Below, piece by piece: positions 9,409 through 18,422 of a stretch of 64,000 bases of DNA; the first letter of the stretch is position 1, and each line of letters opens with the position of its first letter. This DNA is from CAZLIC01 sp964559535. Its GTDB lineage: Bacteria; Pseudomonadota; Alphaproteobacteria; Rhodobacterales; Rhodobacteraceae. The notes under the pieces are model-generated. The model saw nothing but the letters and a program-made list of their open reading frames with translations. It was not told the origin of the DNA and did no database searches. The DNA is taken from contig CAZLIC010000003.1 of assembly GCA_964559535.1 (NCBI GenBank), positions 62,001-126,000 of the forward strand, in the 5' to 3' direction. Made by a program: the position numbers and the translations under genes.

Positions 9409-10359
9409 TCAGTCCAGCCGGTCCGCAACCCATGCCGAAATCAGCGCATGCGCAATCGCACCCCGGCGGGCCGGGCGGATCTCGGGGTGGCGGTTGTCCA
9501 TCACCGCCACCATGTCCTCGCGCGTGACCCACCGGGCATCCTCCAGCTCCGCCGGGTCAATGCGGATGGCATCGTCCAAAGCCTCGGCCCGGCACCCGAT
9601 CATCAAGGAGGCGGGCCAGGGCCAGGGCTGGCTGGCCACATAGCCCACCTTCCCCACCGGCACCCCGGTCTCCTCGGCCACCTCGCGGCGCACGGCGGCC
9701 TCGATCGTCTCGCCGGGTTCCACAAAGCCCGCAAGGCAGGAATACATGCCCGCAGGCCAACCCGGCGAACGGCCCAGAAGCGTCCGGTTGCCCAGCGTCA
9801 CCAGCATGATGACCACCGGGTCGGTGCGCGGGAAATGCTGCGCGCCGCAGCCCGGGCAACTGCGCTGCCATCCGGCCTTCGCCGGCCCGCTGGGCTGGCC
9901 GCAGGCCGCACAAAACCCGTGGCTGCGGTGCCAGCCCAGCAGCGCCTTGGCCGTGGCGGCAAGCTCGGCCTCGCGCGCGGACAGCCGGGTCATCGCGCCC
10001 CGAAGCTCGGCAAAGCGGTGGTCATCGGGCAGCGCGGGGTGCGTCTGCTCGGATGCATCGAAGAACCCCGCCTGCACCGCCTCGGCCCCCGCCTCGGGCG
10101 ACCAGGCCGAGATGTCCAGGGCAAACCGCGGCACGCCCTCATCCAGCCCCAGAAACACCTCGGCCCCGGCATGGGCCAGCGCCGCATGCCCGGCGGCCAG
10201 CCAGCCCAGCCCCTCGCCCGCCATCAACGGCTTGCCCCGCCACAGGGGCAGGTACCGGCCCCGTGCCCGCAGCCCGTCCAGCGCCGCGGCATCGTCGCGC
10301 AGCGCCGCGGCACGGTCCAGCCCCGAACCCGCAAAGGAAAACCCAAGCTGCCCGTCCAT
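9409..10359 (-). CDS. nudC: NAD+ diphosphatase (NADH pyrophosphatase), Nudix family
   Basis: A 316-residue Nudix hydrolase of the NudC type. A four-cysteine zinc site appears as CAACGQP...CPGCGAQHFPRTDP, followed by the Nudix box GFVEPGETIEAAVRREVAEE and the NudC-specific SQPWPWPASLM. It cleaves NAD(H) to NMN(H) and AMP, and in E. coli the homologue also removes NAD caps from RNA. The ATG at 10359 has GGAG 7 nt upstream; another ATG at 10365 lies almost on top of that site, and longer versions of the frame lack similarity. Confidence 0.93.
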   Translation of the reverse strand: MDGQLGFSFAGSGLDRAAALRDDAAALDGLRARGRYLPLWRGKPLMAGEGLGWLAAGHAALAHAGAEVFLGLDEGVPRFALDISAWSPEAGAEAVQAGFFDASEQTHPALPDDHRFAELRGAMTRLSAREAELAATAKALLGWHRSHGFCAACGQPSGPAKAGWQRSCPGCGAQHFPRTDPVVIMLVTLGNRTLLGRSPGWPAGMYSCLAGFVEPGETIEAAVRREVAEETGVPVGKVGYVASQPWPWPASLMIGCRAEALDDAIRIDPAELEDARWVTREDMVAVMDNRHPEIRPARRGAIAHALISAWVADRLD

Positions 10360-10560
10360 CCGCATGCTCCGCCCTGCAGGGTGCCGCGCTTGGATGCCAC
10401 GGGCGCGGTGGCAACGCCAGTCCGCCCCGGGTGAAAAAAAATCGTCAAAATGCCCGCGAAGCATGGTCACGCGAACGTTACGGCCTACGCTCTTCTTCTG
10501 GTTGACCAGACAGAATCAACCGGCCACCGGCACGCCCACGGCAGGGGACCGTCCAACGTG

Positions 10561-12444
10561 ATGCATGGTATGTTCAGCACGCAACTGCTTGATGCGCATC
10601 AGGTGCATCTGCGCGTTCTGGCGACATCGGACCTGCACATGCACATCCTGCCGTTCGACTATGGGCGCAACCGGCCGTCCGTTGCCGTCGGGCTTGCACG
10701 CACGGCGGGGCTGATCGCGGCGGGCCGCGCGGGCGCGCGCAATGTCGTGCTGGTCGACAACGGCGACTTCCTGCAGGGCAACCCCATGGCCGATCTGGCG
10801 GCGGCCCATCTTGTGGCAGACGGCAGCGGCATCCACCCCGCCATCGCCGCCATGAACGCGCTGGGCTATGATGCCGCCGCATTGGGAAACCACGAATTCA
10901 ACTACGGTCTCGGCTTGTTGCAGCGGGCGGTGCAAGGTGCTGCCTTTCCGGTGCTGTCTGCCAATGCCGCGGTGCATCTTGGCACCACCCCCTGCGCCGA
11001 CAGCACGCTGGTTGCCCCCTTCACCATCCTGCGGCGCACGGCGGCCGACCTTGCCGGACGCCACGTGGCCCTGAACATCGGGCTTATCGGCCTTCTCCCG
11101 CCCCAGGTGGCCGTATGGGACAGAGACCACGTCGCAGGCCGCGTCTGGTTCCGCGACATGCTGGAAACTGCGGCCGCCCGCGTGCCCGAGCTGCGCGCGG
11201 CCGGGGCCGACGTGGTGGTGGCGCTGGCTCATACCGGCATCGGCGGCACCGGCGCCGCGGCGGGCATGGAAAACGCCGCCATCCCGCTGGCCCGCATTCC
11301 GGGCATCGACGCGCTGGTGCTGGGGCATGCCCACCAGGTGTTCCCGTCGCCGCAATTCATCGGTCGGGCCGGTGTCGATGCCGCCAACGGCCTGGTCGAG
11401 GGCAGGCCGGCCGTGATGCCCGGCGCCTATGGCTCGCACCTTGGCGTGATGGACCTGCTGCTGGAACCGGGCGCTCAGGGTTGGCGCGTGGCAGCCAGTG
11501 CCGTGGCCGCGCGGCCCATCGCGCGCAGGCAGCGCGGCGGGCGTCTGGTGCCGCACGGCCCCGTCGTGCCCCATGTGGCGCACACGGCCGCCAGCGCCCA
11601 TGCCCGCACCCGCGCCTGGGTCGCCCGGCCCTTGGGCCGCACGGCCCAGCGCCTCTGCACCCATTTCGCCCTTGTCGCCGACACCCCCGCCTTCCGCCTT
11701 GTGGCCGAAGCCAAGGCCGTCCATGTGCGCACCTGCCTGTCGGGGACCGAGTGGGAGGGGCTGCCGGTGCTCGGTTCGGCCTCGCCCTTCCGCACCGGCG
11801 GCCGGAACGGACCGCGGGCCTTCACCGACATTCCTGCCGGCCGCCTGACAGCGCGCCACATTGCCGAGCTTTACCCTTTCCCCAACCAGGTGCGCGCCCT
11901 CCTGCTCACCGGGTGCGACGTGCGGCGCTGGCTCGAAGCCAGTGCCGGGCTCTATCGCACCATCTCCCCGGACGAAAACGATGTGCCGCTGCTGCTGCCC
12001 GAGATCCCCGGCTACACGCTCAGCCTCCTCGCCGGGCTGACCTTCGACATCGACCCGGATCAGCCGCCCGGCCAGCGCATCCGCGGGCTGTCGCGGGCCG
12101 GCCGCCCCGTTGCCGCCGATGACCGCTTCGTCATCGCCACCAGCACCTACCGCGCCGCCATCTCTGCGCCCGACGCTCCGGTCATTCTGGCGCAGGACAC
12201 CACCGTCGCCTGCCTGATCGAGCGCTTCGTGGCCGCTGGCGGCCTGTGCCGCCCCCCAGCGTCCCATGCCGCGGCCGAAGCCTGGCGCCTGCGCCTGCCG
12301 CCCGGCGCCCGTGTCACCTTTGACACCGCCCCCGCCGCCTGCCCCAGGGACGGGCTGGTCGGCGGGCTTGCGGCGCAGGCCATGGGGTTGACGGAATGCG
12401 GGTTCCGCCGCTTTGGGCTGCACGATCCGGGCGTCGCGCGCTGA
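10561..12444 (+). CDS. 2',3'-cyclic-nucleotide 2'-phosphodiesterase/3'-nucleotidase-like protein (5'-nucleotidase superfamily)
   Basis: A protein of about 627 residues with the metallophosphatase motifs LATSDLHMHILPFDY, DNGDFLQGNP, LGNHEFNYG and LGHAHQVFP, then a 5'-nucleotidase C-terminal domain (PFPNQVRALLLTG, DRFVIATSTYRA). It fits CpdB-like enzymes that hydrolyse 2',3'-cyclic nucleotides and 3'-nucleotides. CpdB of enteric bacteria is periplasmic, but no signal peptide is visible here from any plausible start. The start is uncertain among GTG 10558, ATG 10561 and ATG 10570. It is divergent from nudC. Confidence 0.85.
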   Translation: MHGMFSTQLLDAHQVHLRVLATSDLHMHILPFDYGRNRPSVAVGLARTAGLIAAGRAGARNVVLVDNGDFLQGNPMADLAAAHLVADGSGIHPAIAAMNALGYDAAALGNHEFNYGLGLLQRAVQGAAFPVLSANAAVHLGTTPCADSTLVAPFTILRRTAADLAGRHVALNIGLIGLLPPQVAVWDRDHVAGRVWFRDMLETAAARVPELRAAGADVVVALAHTGIGGTGAAAGMENAAIPLARIPGIDALVLGHAHQVFPSPQFIGRAGVDAANGLVEGRPAVMPGAYGSHLGVMDLLLEPGAQGWRVAASAVAARPIARRQRGGRLVPHGPVVPHVAHTAASAHARTRAWVARPLGRTAQRLCTHFALVADTPAFRLVAEAKAVHVRTCLSGTEWEGLPVLGSASPFRTGGRNGPRAFTDIPAGRLTARHIAELYPFPNQVRALLLTGCDVRRWLEASAGLYRTISPDENDVPLLLPEIPGYTLSLLAGLTFDIDPDQPPGQRIRGLSRAGRPVAADDRFVIATSTYRAAISAPDAPVILAQDTTVACLIERFVAAGGLCRPPASHAAAEAWRLRLPPGARVTFDTAPAACPRDGLVGGLAAQAMGLTECGFRRFGLHDPGVAR

Positions 12445-12467
12445 ACCTGCCCCGAAGGCCCCGCCTA

Positions 12468-13289
12468 TCAGCTGTCCAGAAAGATGTTCGCCGCCGTCAG
12501 AACAGCGCCGGGCTGCAGCACGGCAATCAGCACCGCCGCCCCGCCGCCGGTGCCGTCCTTGTCGAAGAACACCTCGCCGGTGGCCGCGACAAAGATGATG
12601 CGGTCATCGGGATCCGCCGCGGTATCCAGGGCGAAAGCGGCCGGGTCCAGCGCGGTCCCCGCCGTCCCAAGCTCGGGGAACACATCGACATCCATCACGA
12701 TGCGGTCCTCGGCCCCGTCAAAGTCGACGATCCTGTCAAAGTTGCCGCTGCCCGCGCCGCGGCAATCGAACACGAAGTCATCCGCCCCGGCGCCGCCCTT
12801 CAACGTGTCGTTGCCCTTGCCGCCGATCAGCGTATCCGCCCCGGCGCCGCCCGAAAGCCGGTCGTCCCCGCGCATCCCGTCAAGCACATCGTCGCCGTCG
12901 CCGCCCCCGGCATCGTCACGGCGGTTGCTCAACAGCAGCACGTCGTTGCCGCCCATCACATAGCGGCAAAGCCCGCGGTCGTCGCCCGCGAAGTAGAAAT
13001 CGAACAACGTGGCGGCGTCGCGGTTCCAGTTCTGGATGTTCACCACCGATTCGCCGTTCTCGACGACGTTCATGAAGTTCAGCGTCCCGGCGGTGACATC
13101 CGTCAGCAGCCCGGCGGCTGTCTGAAACACGATGCCAGGCCCGAACATGGTGGTCGAGTTCAATGCATCATTGAAAAAGAACAACTCGTTAGCTGTCCCA
13201 GAGAAACTCATGTACTGCGACAGCCGAAATCCCAGGAAGAAAGCGTTGGTATCCACGCGCGTATCCGGGGCGAAAGACAGGATCGACAT
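12468..13289 (-). CDS. RTX-type calcium-binding repeat protein
   Basis: A 273-residue acidic protein. The C-terminal half holds consecutive glycine/aspartate nonapeptides (GGDGDDVLDG, MRGDDRLSGGAGADTL, IGGKGNDTLKGGAGADDFVF), then the DRIVDFDGAEDRIVMDV segment that follows RTX repeats in serralysin-like and hemolysin-like proteins. There is no N-terminal signal peptide, in line with type I secretion by a C-terminal signal. The ATG at 13289 has GGGAGG 7 nt upstream. The N-terminal 130 residues are not recognised, so the secreted activity is unknown. No type I exporter is encoded nearby. Confidence 0.87.
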   Translation of the reverse strand: MSILSFAPDTRVDTNAFFLGFRLSQYMSFSGTANELFFFNDALNSTTMFGPGIVFQTAAGLLTDVTAGTLNFMNVVENGESVVNIQNWNRDAATLFDFYFAGDDRGLCRYVMGGNDVLLLSNRRDDAGGGDGDDVLDGMRGDDRLSGGAGADTLIGGKGNDTLKGGAGADDFVFDCRGAGSGNFDRIVDFDGAEDRIVMDVDVFPELGTAGTALDPAAFALDTAADPDDRIIFVAATGEVFFDKDGTGGGAAVLIAVLQPGAVLTAANIFLDS

Positions 13290-13491
13290 TTCATTCCCTC
13301 CCAAGTTGCCATGCGCCGATCATACCAGATTTTCCTGACGGGGTCGCGCTGTCCAAAAGGTCAATGCCGATCAGGCCGCGCAGCGGGCCAGATCTTGGAT
13401 CAGCAATCGCGCCGGGCAATGCGGGGCAATTGTCCGACAAAACCTGCGCCGCACGCCGGATCCGGAAAGCACAGGCCGGGTCCGGCCGGCC

Positions 13492-15789
13492 TCAGGTAAA
13501 CCGGTTGTCCCTCGGAAAGCCGCGCGGCGCCATCCGCCCCGCAGTCGCTCGTGCCGCCTGCCATTCGGTCAGGTCCGGCTCGGTCCGCGTGCGCCCGGCG
13601 GGGTCTTTCCACGTCAGGCCCTGCGCCAGCACAAAGGTGGTGGCATCCGCCAGCCCGCCGTCCTTGTACTTCTGCAGCCGCACGCCCTTGCCCCGCGCCA
13701 TCTCGGGCAGGTCCGACAGCGGGAAGACCAGCAACTTGCGGTTCTCGCCCACCACCGCCACATGATCGCCCTTCACCACGCGGGCCAGCGCCAGCCGTGC
13801 ACCCTCGCGGATCGTCAGCACCTGCTTGCCCGCCTTGGTCTGCGCCAGCGCCTCGTCCGCCGCCACCACGAACCCGTCACCGTCCGACGAGGCCACCAGC
13901 AGCTTCTCGCCCGCGCGGAAGATCAGCACCTCCACCACCTCGGCCTCGTTCGGCAGGTCCACCATCAGCCGCACGGGTTCGCCCATGCCGCGCCCGCCCG
14001 GCAGCGCGCTGCAGGCCAGCGTGAAGAACCGCCCGTTGGATGCCGCCAGCAGCAGCCGGTCGGTCGTCTCGGCATGGATCAGGAACTTCGGCCCGTCACC
14101 GTCCTTGAACTTCAGCTCAGTGCCCGGCGCGGTGTGGCCCTTCATCGCCCGCACCCAGCCCATGCGCGACAGGATCACCGTCACCGGCTCGCGTTCCACC
14201 AGCGTCTCGGGCGCCGCCTCGGCCACCTCGCCCGCCTCGGCGAATGTGGTGCGGCGGGCGCCGCCCGGTGCGTTGCGGCCGAACGCCTTCTGCACCTCGG
14301 CCAACTCCCACGACACCGTCTTCCACTGCCGCGCGGGGTCGGCCAGCAGCGCCTCGATCCCCGCCCGCTCCTCGCGCAAGCTGTCCCGCTCGGCCGTCAG
14401 CTCCATTTCCTCCAGCCGCCGCAAACTGCGCAGCCGCATGTTCAGGATGGCTTCCGCCTGCACCTCGGTCAGCTCGCCCGGCCCCGGCTTCGGCGGCACA
14501 TAGTCGGCCTCGGTCATCGCCCGCTTGAACCGGCGCCCCCAGGTCTCGCGCATCAGCGCAGCCTTGGGTTCGGCGTCATAGCGGATGATGTCGATCACCC
14601 GGTCCAGGTTCAGATAGGCAATCAGCAGGCCGCCCAGCACCTCCAGCCGGTGCTCGATCCTGGCCAGCCGGTGGCGGCTGCGGCGGCCCAGCACCTCGCG
14701 CCGGTGGTCAAGGAAGGCGCGCAGCACCTCTTTCAGCGAACAGACCTTCGGCACGCGGCCGTCAATCAGCACGTTCATGTTCATGCCGAACCGCACCTCA
14801 AGGTCCGACTGGCGGAACAGCATGCCCATCAGTTGGTCAGGGTCCACCGTCCGCGCCCGTGGCTCCAGCACGATGCGCACATCCGCCGTGCTTTCGTCGC
14901 GCACGTCGGCCAGAAGCGGCACCTTCTTGGTCTCCACCAGTTCGGCCAGCCGTTCGATCAGCTTGCCCTTGGCCACCTGATACGGAATCTCGGTGACCAC
15001 CACCTGCCACTGCCCGCGCCCCAGGTCCTCGATGGCCCAGCGCGCCCGCAGCCGGATCGACCCGCGCCCGGTGCGGTAGGTCTCGCGCAGCGACGCGGCC
15101 GGTTCCACCACCACACCGCCGGTCGGGAAATCCGGCCCCTGCACCGGCCCCATCAGCGCCAGATCATCCACCGCAGGGTCGCGGATCAACAGCTGGCAGG
15201 CATCGATCAGCTCATGCAGGTTGTGCGGCGGAATGTTGGTGGCCATCCCCACCGCAATGCCGCTGGACCCGTTGGCCAGCAGGTTCGGCAGCGCCGCGGG
15301 CAGCACCACCGGCTCGCTCAGCGTGCCGTCATAGTTGGCGCGGAAATCCACCGCGTCCTCGTCCAGCCCGGCCAGCAGCGCCTCGGACACGGCGGTCAGG
15401 CGGGCTTCGGTATAGCGGCTGGCGGCCGGGTTGTCGCCGTCGATGTTGCCGAAATTGCCCTGCCCGTCGACCAGTGGGTAGCGCAGGTTGAAATCCTGCG
15501 CCAGCCGCGCCATCGCGTCATAGATCGCGGCATCGCCATGCGGGTGATAGTTCCCCATCACGTCGCCGGCAATCTTGGCCGACTTGCGGAATCCCCCCGT
15601 GGGCGAAAGGCGCAACTCGCGCATGGCAAACAGGATGCGGCGGTGCACCGGCTTCAGCCCGTCGCGCGCATCGGGCAGCGCGCGGTGCATGATGGTGGAC
15701 AGCGCATAGGTCAGATACCGCTCGCCGATCGCGCGGCGCAGCGATTCCGATACGGTCTGGCCTTCCGGCTGCTCGGGCGTGTCCACCAT
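13492..15789 (-). CDS. parC: DNA topoisomerase IV subunit A
   Basis: A 765-residue type IIA topoisomerase A subunit, of ParC rather than GyrA length. The breakage-reunion domain carries YHPHGDAAIYDAM (81-93) and PAASRYTEARL with the catalytic tyrosine at 126; the C-terminal beta-pinwheel region follows. With ParE it decatenates replicated chromosomes. The residue matching the quinolone-contact serine (S80 in E. coli ParC) is alanine 87 here. ATG 15789 gives the expected N-terminus. A GC hairpin without a T-tract (13474-13491) directly follows the stop. Confidence 0.94.
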   Translation of the reverse strand: MVDTPEQPEGQTVSESLRRAIGERYLTYALSTIMHRALPDARDGLKPVHRRILFAMRELRLSPTGGFRKSAKIAGDVMGNYHPHGDAAIYDAMARLAQDFNLRYPLVDGQGNFGNIDGDNPAASRYTEARLTAVSEALLAGLDEDAVDFRANYDGTLSEPVVLPAALPNLLANGSSGIAVGMATNIPPHNLHELIDACQLLIRDPAVDDLALMGPVQGPDFPTGGVVVEPAASLRETYRTGRGSIRLRARWAIEDLGRGQWQVVVTEIPYQVAKGKLIERLAELVETKKVPLLADVRDESTADVRIVLEPRARTVDPDQLMGMLFRQSDLEVRFGMNMNVLIDGRVPKVCSLKEVLRAFLDHRREVLGRRSRHRLARIEHRLEVLGGLLIAYLNLDRVIDIIRYDAEPKAALMRETWGRRFKRAMTEADYVPPKPGPGELTEVQAEAILNMRLRSLRRLEEMELTAERDSLREERAGIEALLADPARQWKTVSWELAEVQKAFGRNAPGGARRTTFAEAGEVAEAAPETLVEREPVTVILSRMGWVRAMKGHTAPGTELKFKDGDGPKFLIHAETTDRLLLAASNGRFFTLACSALPGGRGMGEPVRLMVDLPNEAEVVEVLIFRAGEKLLVASSDGDGFVVAADEALAQTKAGKQVLTIREGARLALARVVKGDHVAVVGENRKLLVFPLSDLPEMARGKGVRLQKYKDGGLADATTFVLAQGLTWKDPAGRTRTEPDLTEWQAARATAGRMAPRGFPRDNRFT

Positions 15790-15936
15790 GGTGCCGGGCG
15801 GTGTAGCGGCGCCGCGCCGCAGGGTCCAGCCGCAACAACGTCCGACTTCCGTCTGAATCGGTGCGATTTTCCCCCTGACATGGATGAATTGATGCTATTG
15901 AACGAAGCGGGGCGATGTTGTGAATCGGAAACTTCT

Positions 15937-16524
15937 ATGTGGCGTTATTTGACCCTGCTCGGCGCAGGTCTTTTTCTTGTTCTGCTGATCGGAGGCCGGG
16001 ACGAGGGTCAGGTCCGCCAGGGCCTGCTGACCCCGCCGATCCACCAGCCGCTGAATGCGCCAGCCTCGGCCATTGCCGAAGCAGGCAAACTGTCGGCGCC
16101 GGATGTGGCGATGGCCAACTTCGTGCCCGTGGCCACCCCGGCCCCGGCCGAGGCCCCCGCGCAGGTGCAACCCGCCCCCGTCCCGGTGGTCGAAACTGCC
16201 GCGGCGCCCGCGCCCGCCGAACCGTCGGCCCCGGTGCCAGAGACTGCGCCAGAGACTGCGCCGGACGCCGTGTTCAGCCTTGCCGACACGCCCACCGCAA
16301 ACGAACCCGCCAACGAACCTGCTGCGCTGCGCTGGGTGTCGGCGAATGCGATCAACGTGCGCGAAGGGCCGGGCACAGGCCATGCCGTTGCGGGCCGCCT
16401 GACCCGCGGCGAGGCGGTCACGGTGGTGGCCGATGCCGGGGACGGCTGGGTCCGCATCCGCATCGAGGGCGACGGGCTGGAAGGTTTCGTCGCCGCCCGC
16501 CTGCTGACCGACACGGCGCCCTAA
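15937..16524 (+). CDS. SH3-domain envelope protein
   Basis: A 195-residue protein with an N-terminal hydrophobic segment (MWRYLTLLGAGLFLVLLIGG), acting as membrane anchor or uncleaved signal. A long Pro/Ala/Glu-rich linker runs from about residue 60 to 120, and a bacterial SH3 domain ends it (ALRWVSANAINVREGPGTGHA through GFVAARLL). Such domains bind cell-wall peptides. An upstream in-frame ATG at 15880 is possible but would bury the hydrophobic segment. The stop overlaps the convergent plsY stop by 4 bp. Confidence 0.82.
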   Translation: MWRYLTLLGAGLFLVLLIGGRDEGQVRQGLLTPPIHQPLNAPASAIAEAGKLSAPDVAMANFVPVATPAPAEAPAQVQPAPVPVVETAAAPAPAEPSAPVPETAPETAPDAVFSLADTPTANEPANEPAALRWVSANAINVREGPGTGHAVAGRLTRGEAVTVVADAGDGWVRIRIEGDGLEGFVAARLLTDTAP

Positions 16525-17132
16525 CCGCGGCGGCCGATCTTCGGCTCGGTTCCCGCGCGCAGGCGGGCAATGTTGGCGCTGTGGCGCAGGAACACCAGCA
16601 CCGTCAGCGCCGCCCCCAGAACGATCATCCGCCCCTGGCCCAGATACATCATCCAGAACGTCGAGGACGCCGCCGTCACCAGCGCCGCCAGTGACGAAAT
16701 GCGCGCCACCAGCGCCACCACCACCCAGGTCGCACAGCACGCCAGGCCCAGCGGCCAGTGCAGCGCCATCAGGGTACCCAGGAAGGTGGCCACGCCCTTC
16801 CCACCGCGGAACTTCAGCCACACCGGGAACAGGTGCCCCAGGAACGCGGCAAATCCCGCCACCTGCGCCGCATCCTCGGCCCCCACCAGCGCGCGGGCCA
16901 GCAGCACCGCCACACCGCCCTTGCCCGCGTCCAAGAGCAGCGTGGCCAGCGCCGCACCCTTGTTGCCGGTGCGCAGCACGTTGGTGGCGCCGATGTTGCC
17001 CGACCCGATCTGCCGCAGGTCGCCCAGCCCCAGCGCACGGGTGATGACCATGCCAAACGGCACCGACCCCAGCAGGTAGCCCAGCACCGCCACGGCCACC
17101 AGGACCCATGTTGCGCTTGCGATCTCCGGCAT
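16521..17132 (-). CDS. plsY: Acyl-phosphate:glycerol-3-phosphate acyltransferase PlsY
   Basis: A 203-residue integral membrane protein with the three PlsY motifs: GSVPFGMVITR near residue 22, GSGNIGATNVLR near 43 and FRGGKGVAT near 107. It transfers the acyl group of acyl-phosphate (made by PlsX) to glycerol-3-phosphate, the first step of phospholipid synthesis. The ATG is 3 bp after the stop of the dihydroorotase-like gene, so it is the last gene of the pyrB operon, an arrangement I recall from other alphaproteobacteria. Confidence 0.95.
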   Translation of the reverse strand: MPEIASATWVLVAVAVLGYLLGSVPFGMVITRALGLGDLRQIGSGNIGATNVLRTGNKGAALATLLLDAGKGGVAVLLARALVGAEDAAQVAGFAAFLGHLFPVWLKFRGGKGVATFLGTLMALHWPLGLACCATWVVVALVARISSLAALVTAASSTFWMMYLGQGRMIVLGAALTVLVFLRHSANIARLRAGTEPKIGRRG

Positions 17133-17135
17133 CGC

Positions 17136-18422
17136 CTACCCCCGTCCCTCTGCAGGCCGCGCGTCGAACACCGGCACCCCGGCCACCCAGGTCATCCGCA
17201 CCCGCCCCTCCATCCGCGCCCCGTCGAACGGCGTGTTCTTCGATTTCGACGCCAGCCGGAACCGGTCCAGCACGAAGGGCGCGTCAGGGTCGAACAGCAC
17301 CAGATCGGCCGGCGCCCCCACCGCCATGCGCCCCTGCGGCAGGCCCAGCCGCCGCGCCGGGTTCAGCGCCAGCGCACGAAACAGCGCGGGCAGGTCCATC
17401 GCGCCGGCATGATACAGCCGCATCGCTGCGGGCAGAATCGTCTGCAATCCCACCGCGCCGGCCGTCGCCTCCTCGAACGGCAGCCGCTTCTCCTCTTCGT
17501 CGGCAGGCGTGTGGAATGATCCGATCACGTCGATCAGGCCACTGGCCACCGCCGCCACCATCGCCAGCCGGTCCTCCTCACTCCGCAGCGGCGGCGACAG
17601 GCGAAAGAAGGTGCGATAGTCGCCCACGTCAAACTCGTTCAGCGTCAGGTGGTGGATCGACACCCCCGCCGTCACGTCCAGCCCCGCCGCCTTGGCCCGC
17701 CGCAGCGCGGGCAGCGCCAGCGCCGTGGTGATCTGGTCGGCGTGGTAGCGGCCCTTCGTCATCTCGACCAAAGCAAGGTCACGCTCCAGCCCCATCCGCT
17801 CGGCCATCGGGTGCACGCCCGGCAGCCCCTTCAGCGAGGCGAACTTGCCCGAGGTCGCCGCCGCCCCGGCCGACAGGTGCGGGTCCTGCGGATGCCCCAC
17901 CACCAGCGCGCCCAGCGACCGCGCGTAGGTCAGCGCCCGCGCCATCACCTTGCTGTCGGCCACGAACGTCCCGGCATCGGTAAAGGCCAGCGCCCCCGCA
18001 TCCTGCAGGAACCCGATCTCGGTCATCTCGCGGCCCGCGCGGCCCTTGGTCAGCGCTGCCATGTGGCGGATGCGCACGGGCGCATCGGCGGCGCGGCGGG
18101 TCACGAACTCCAGCATCTCGGGCGCGTCCAGCGCCGGGTCGGTATCGGGGCGGGCCACGATGGTGGTCACGCCGCCCGCGGCGGCCGCCGCTGCGGCGGT
18201 GCGGAAACTCTCGCGGTGCCGCTCGCCCGGCTCGCCGATCTTCACGCCCCAGTCCACAATGCCCGGCGCCAGGCACAACCCCCCGCCGTCCACCACCGCG
18301 GCCCCCGCAGGCGCAGCCCCGCCCAGCGCCACAATCACCCCGCCATCCAGCGTGACGGCCCCCGGCGCATCCGTCCCGCCCTCGGGGTCAATCAGCCGCA
18401 CATTGGCAATGTGCAGCGTCAT
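17136..18422 (-). CDS. Dihydroorotase-like protein lacking zinc ligands (probable non-catalytic PyrC')
   Basis: A 428-residue amidohydrolase-fold protein of dihydroorotase length and order. The metal-binding HxH of active dihydroorotases (PG.ID.H.H) is replaced by PGIVDWGVKIGEPG, and the late catalytic Asp segment (DHAPH) by GSFHTPADEEEK. Only some His residues remain (VVGHPQDPH, SIHHLT). This is the signature of pseudo-dihydroorotases, which in Pseudomonas assemble with aspartate transcarbamoylase as structural partners. pyrB lies upstream in the same direction, so a scaffold role in the ATCase complex is the best inference. A catalytic dihydroorotase should be encoded elsewhere. Confidence 0.85.
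   Translation of the reverse strand: MTLHIANVRLIDPEGGTDAPGAVTLDGGVIVALGGAAPAGAAVVDGGGLCLAPGIVDWGVKIGEPGERHRESFRTAAAAAAAGGVTTIVARPDTDPALDAPEMLEFVTRRAADAPVRIRHMAALTKGRAGREMTEIGFLQDAGALAFTDAGTFVADSKVMARALTYARSLGALVVGHPQDPHLSAGAAATSGKFASLKGLPGVHPMAERMGLERDLALVEMTKGRYHADQITTALALPALRRAKAAGLDVTAGVSIHHLTLNEFDVGDYRTFFRLSPPLRSEEDRLAMVAAVASGLIDVIGSFHTPADEEEKRLPFEEATAGAVGLQTILPAAMRLYHAGAMDLPALFRALALNPARRLGLPQGRMAVGAPADLVLFDPDAPFVLDRFRLASKSKNTPFDGARMEGRVRMTWVAGVPVFDARPAEGRG

Noticed and set aside
13474..13491. GC hairpin directly after the parC stop as an intrinsic terminator
   Set aside because: The stem is short with a tiny loop and no T-tract follows, so it is not convincing as a terminator.
13762..15936. 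Plus-strand open frame leading into the SH3 protein
   Set aside because: It is antisense to parC. The SH3 protein is complete with its hydrophobic N-terminus from 15937.
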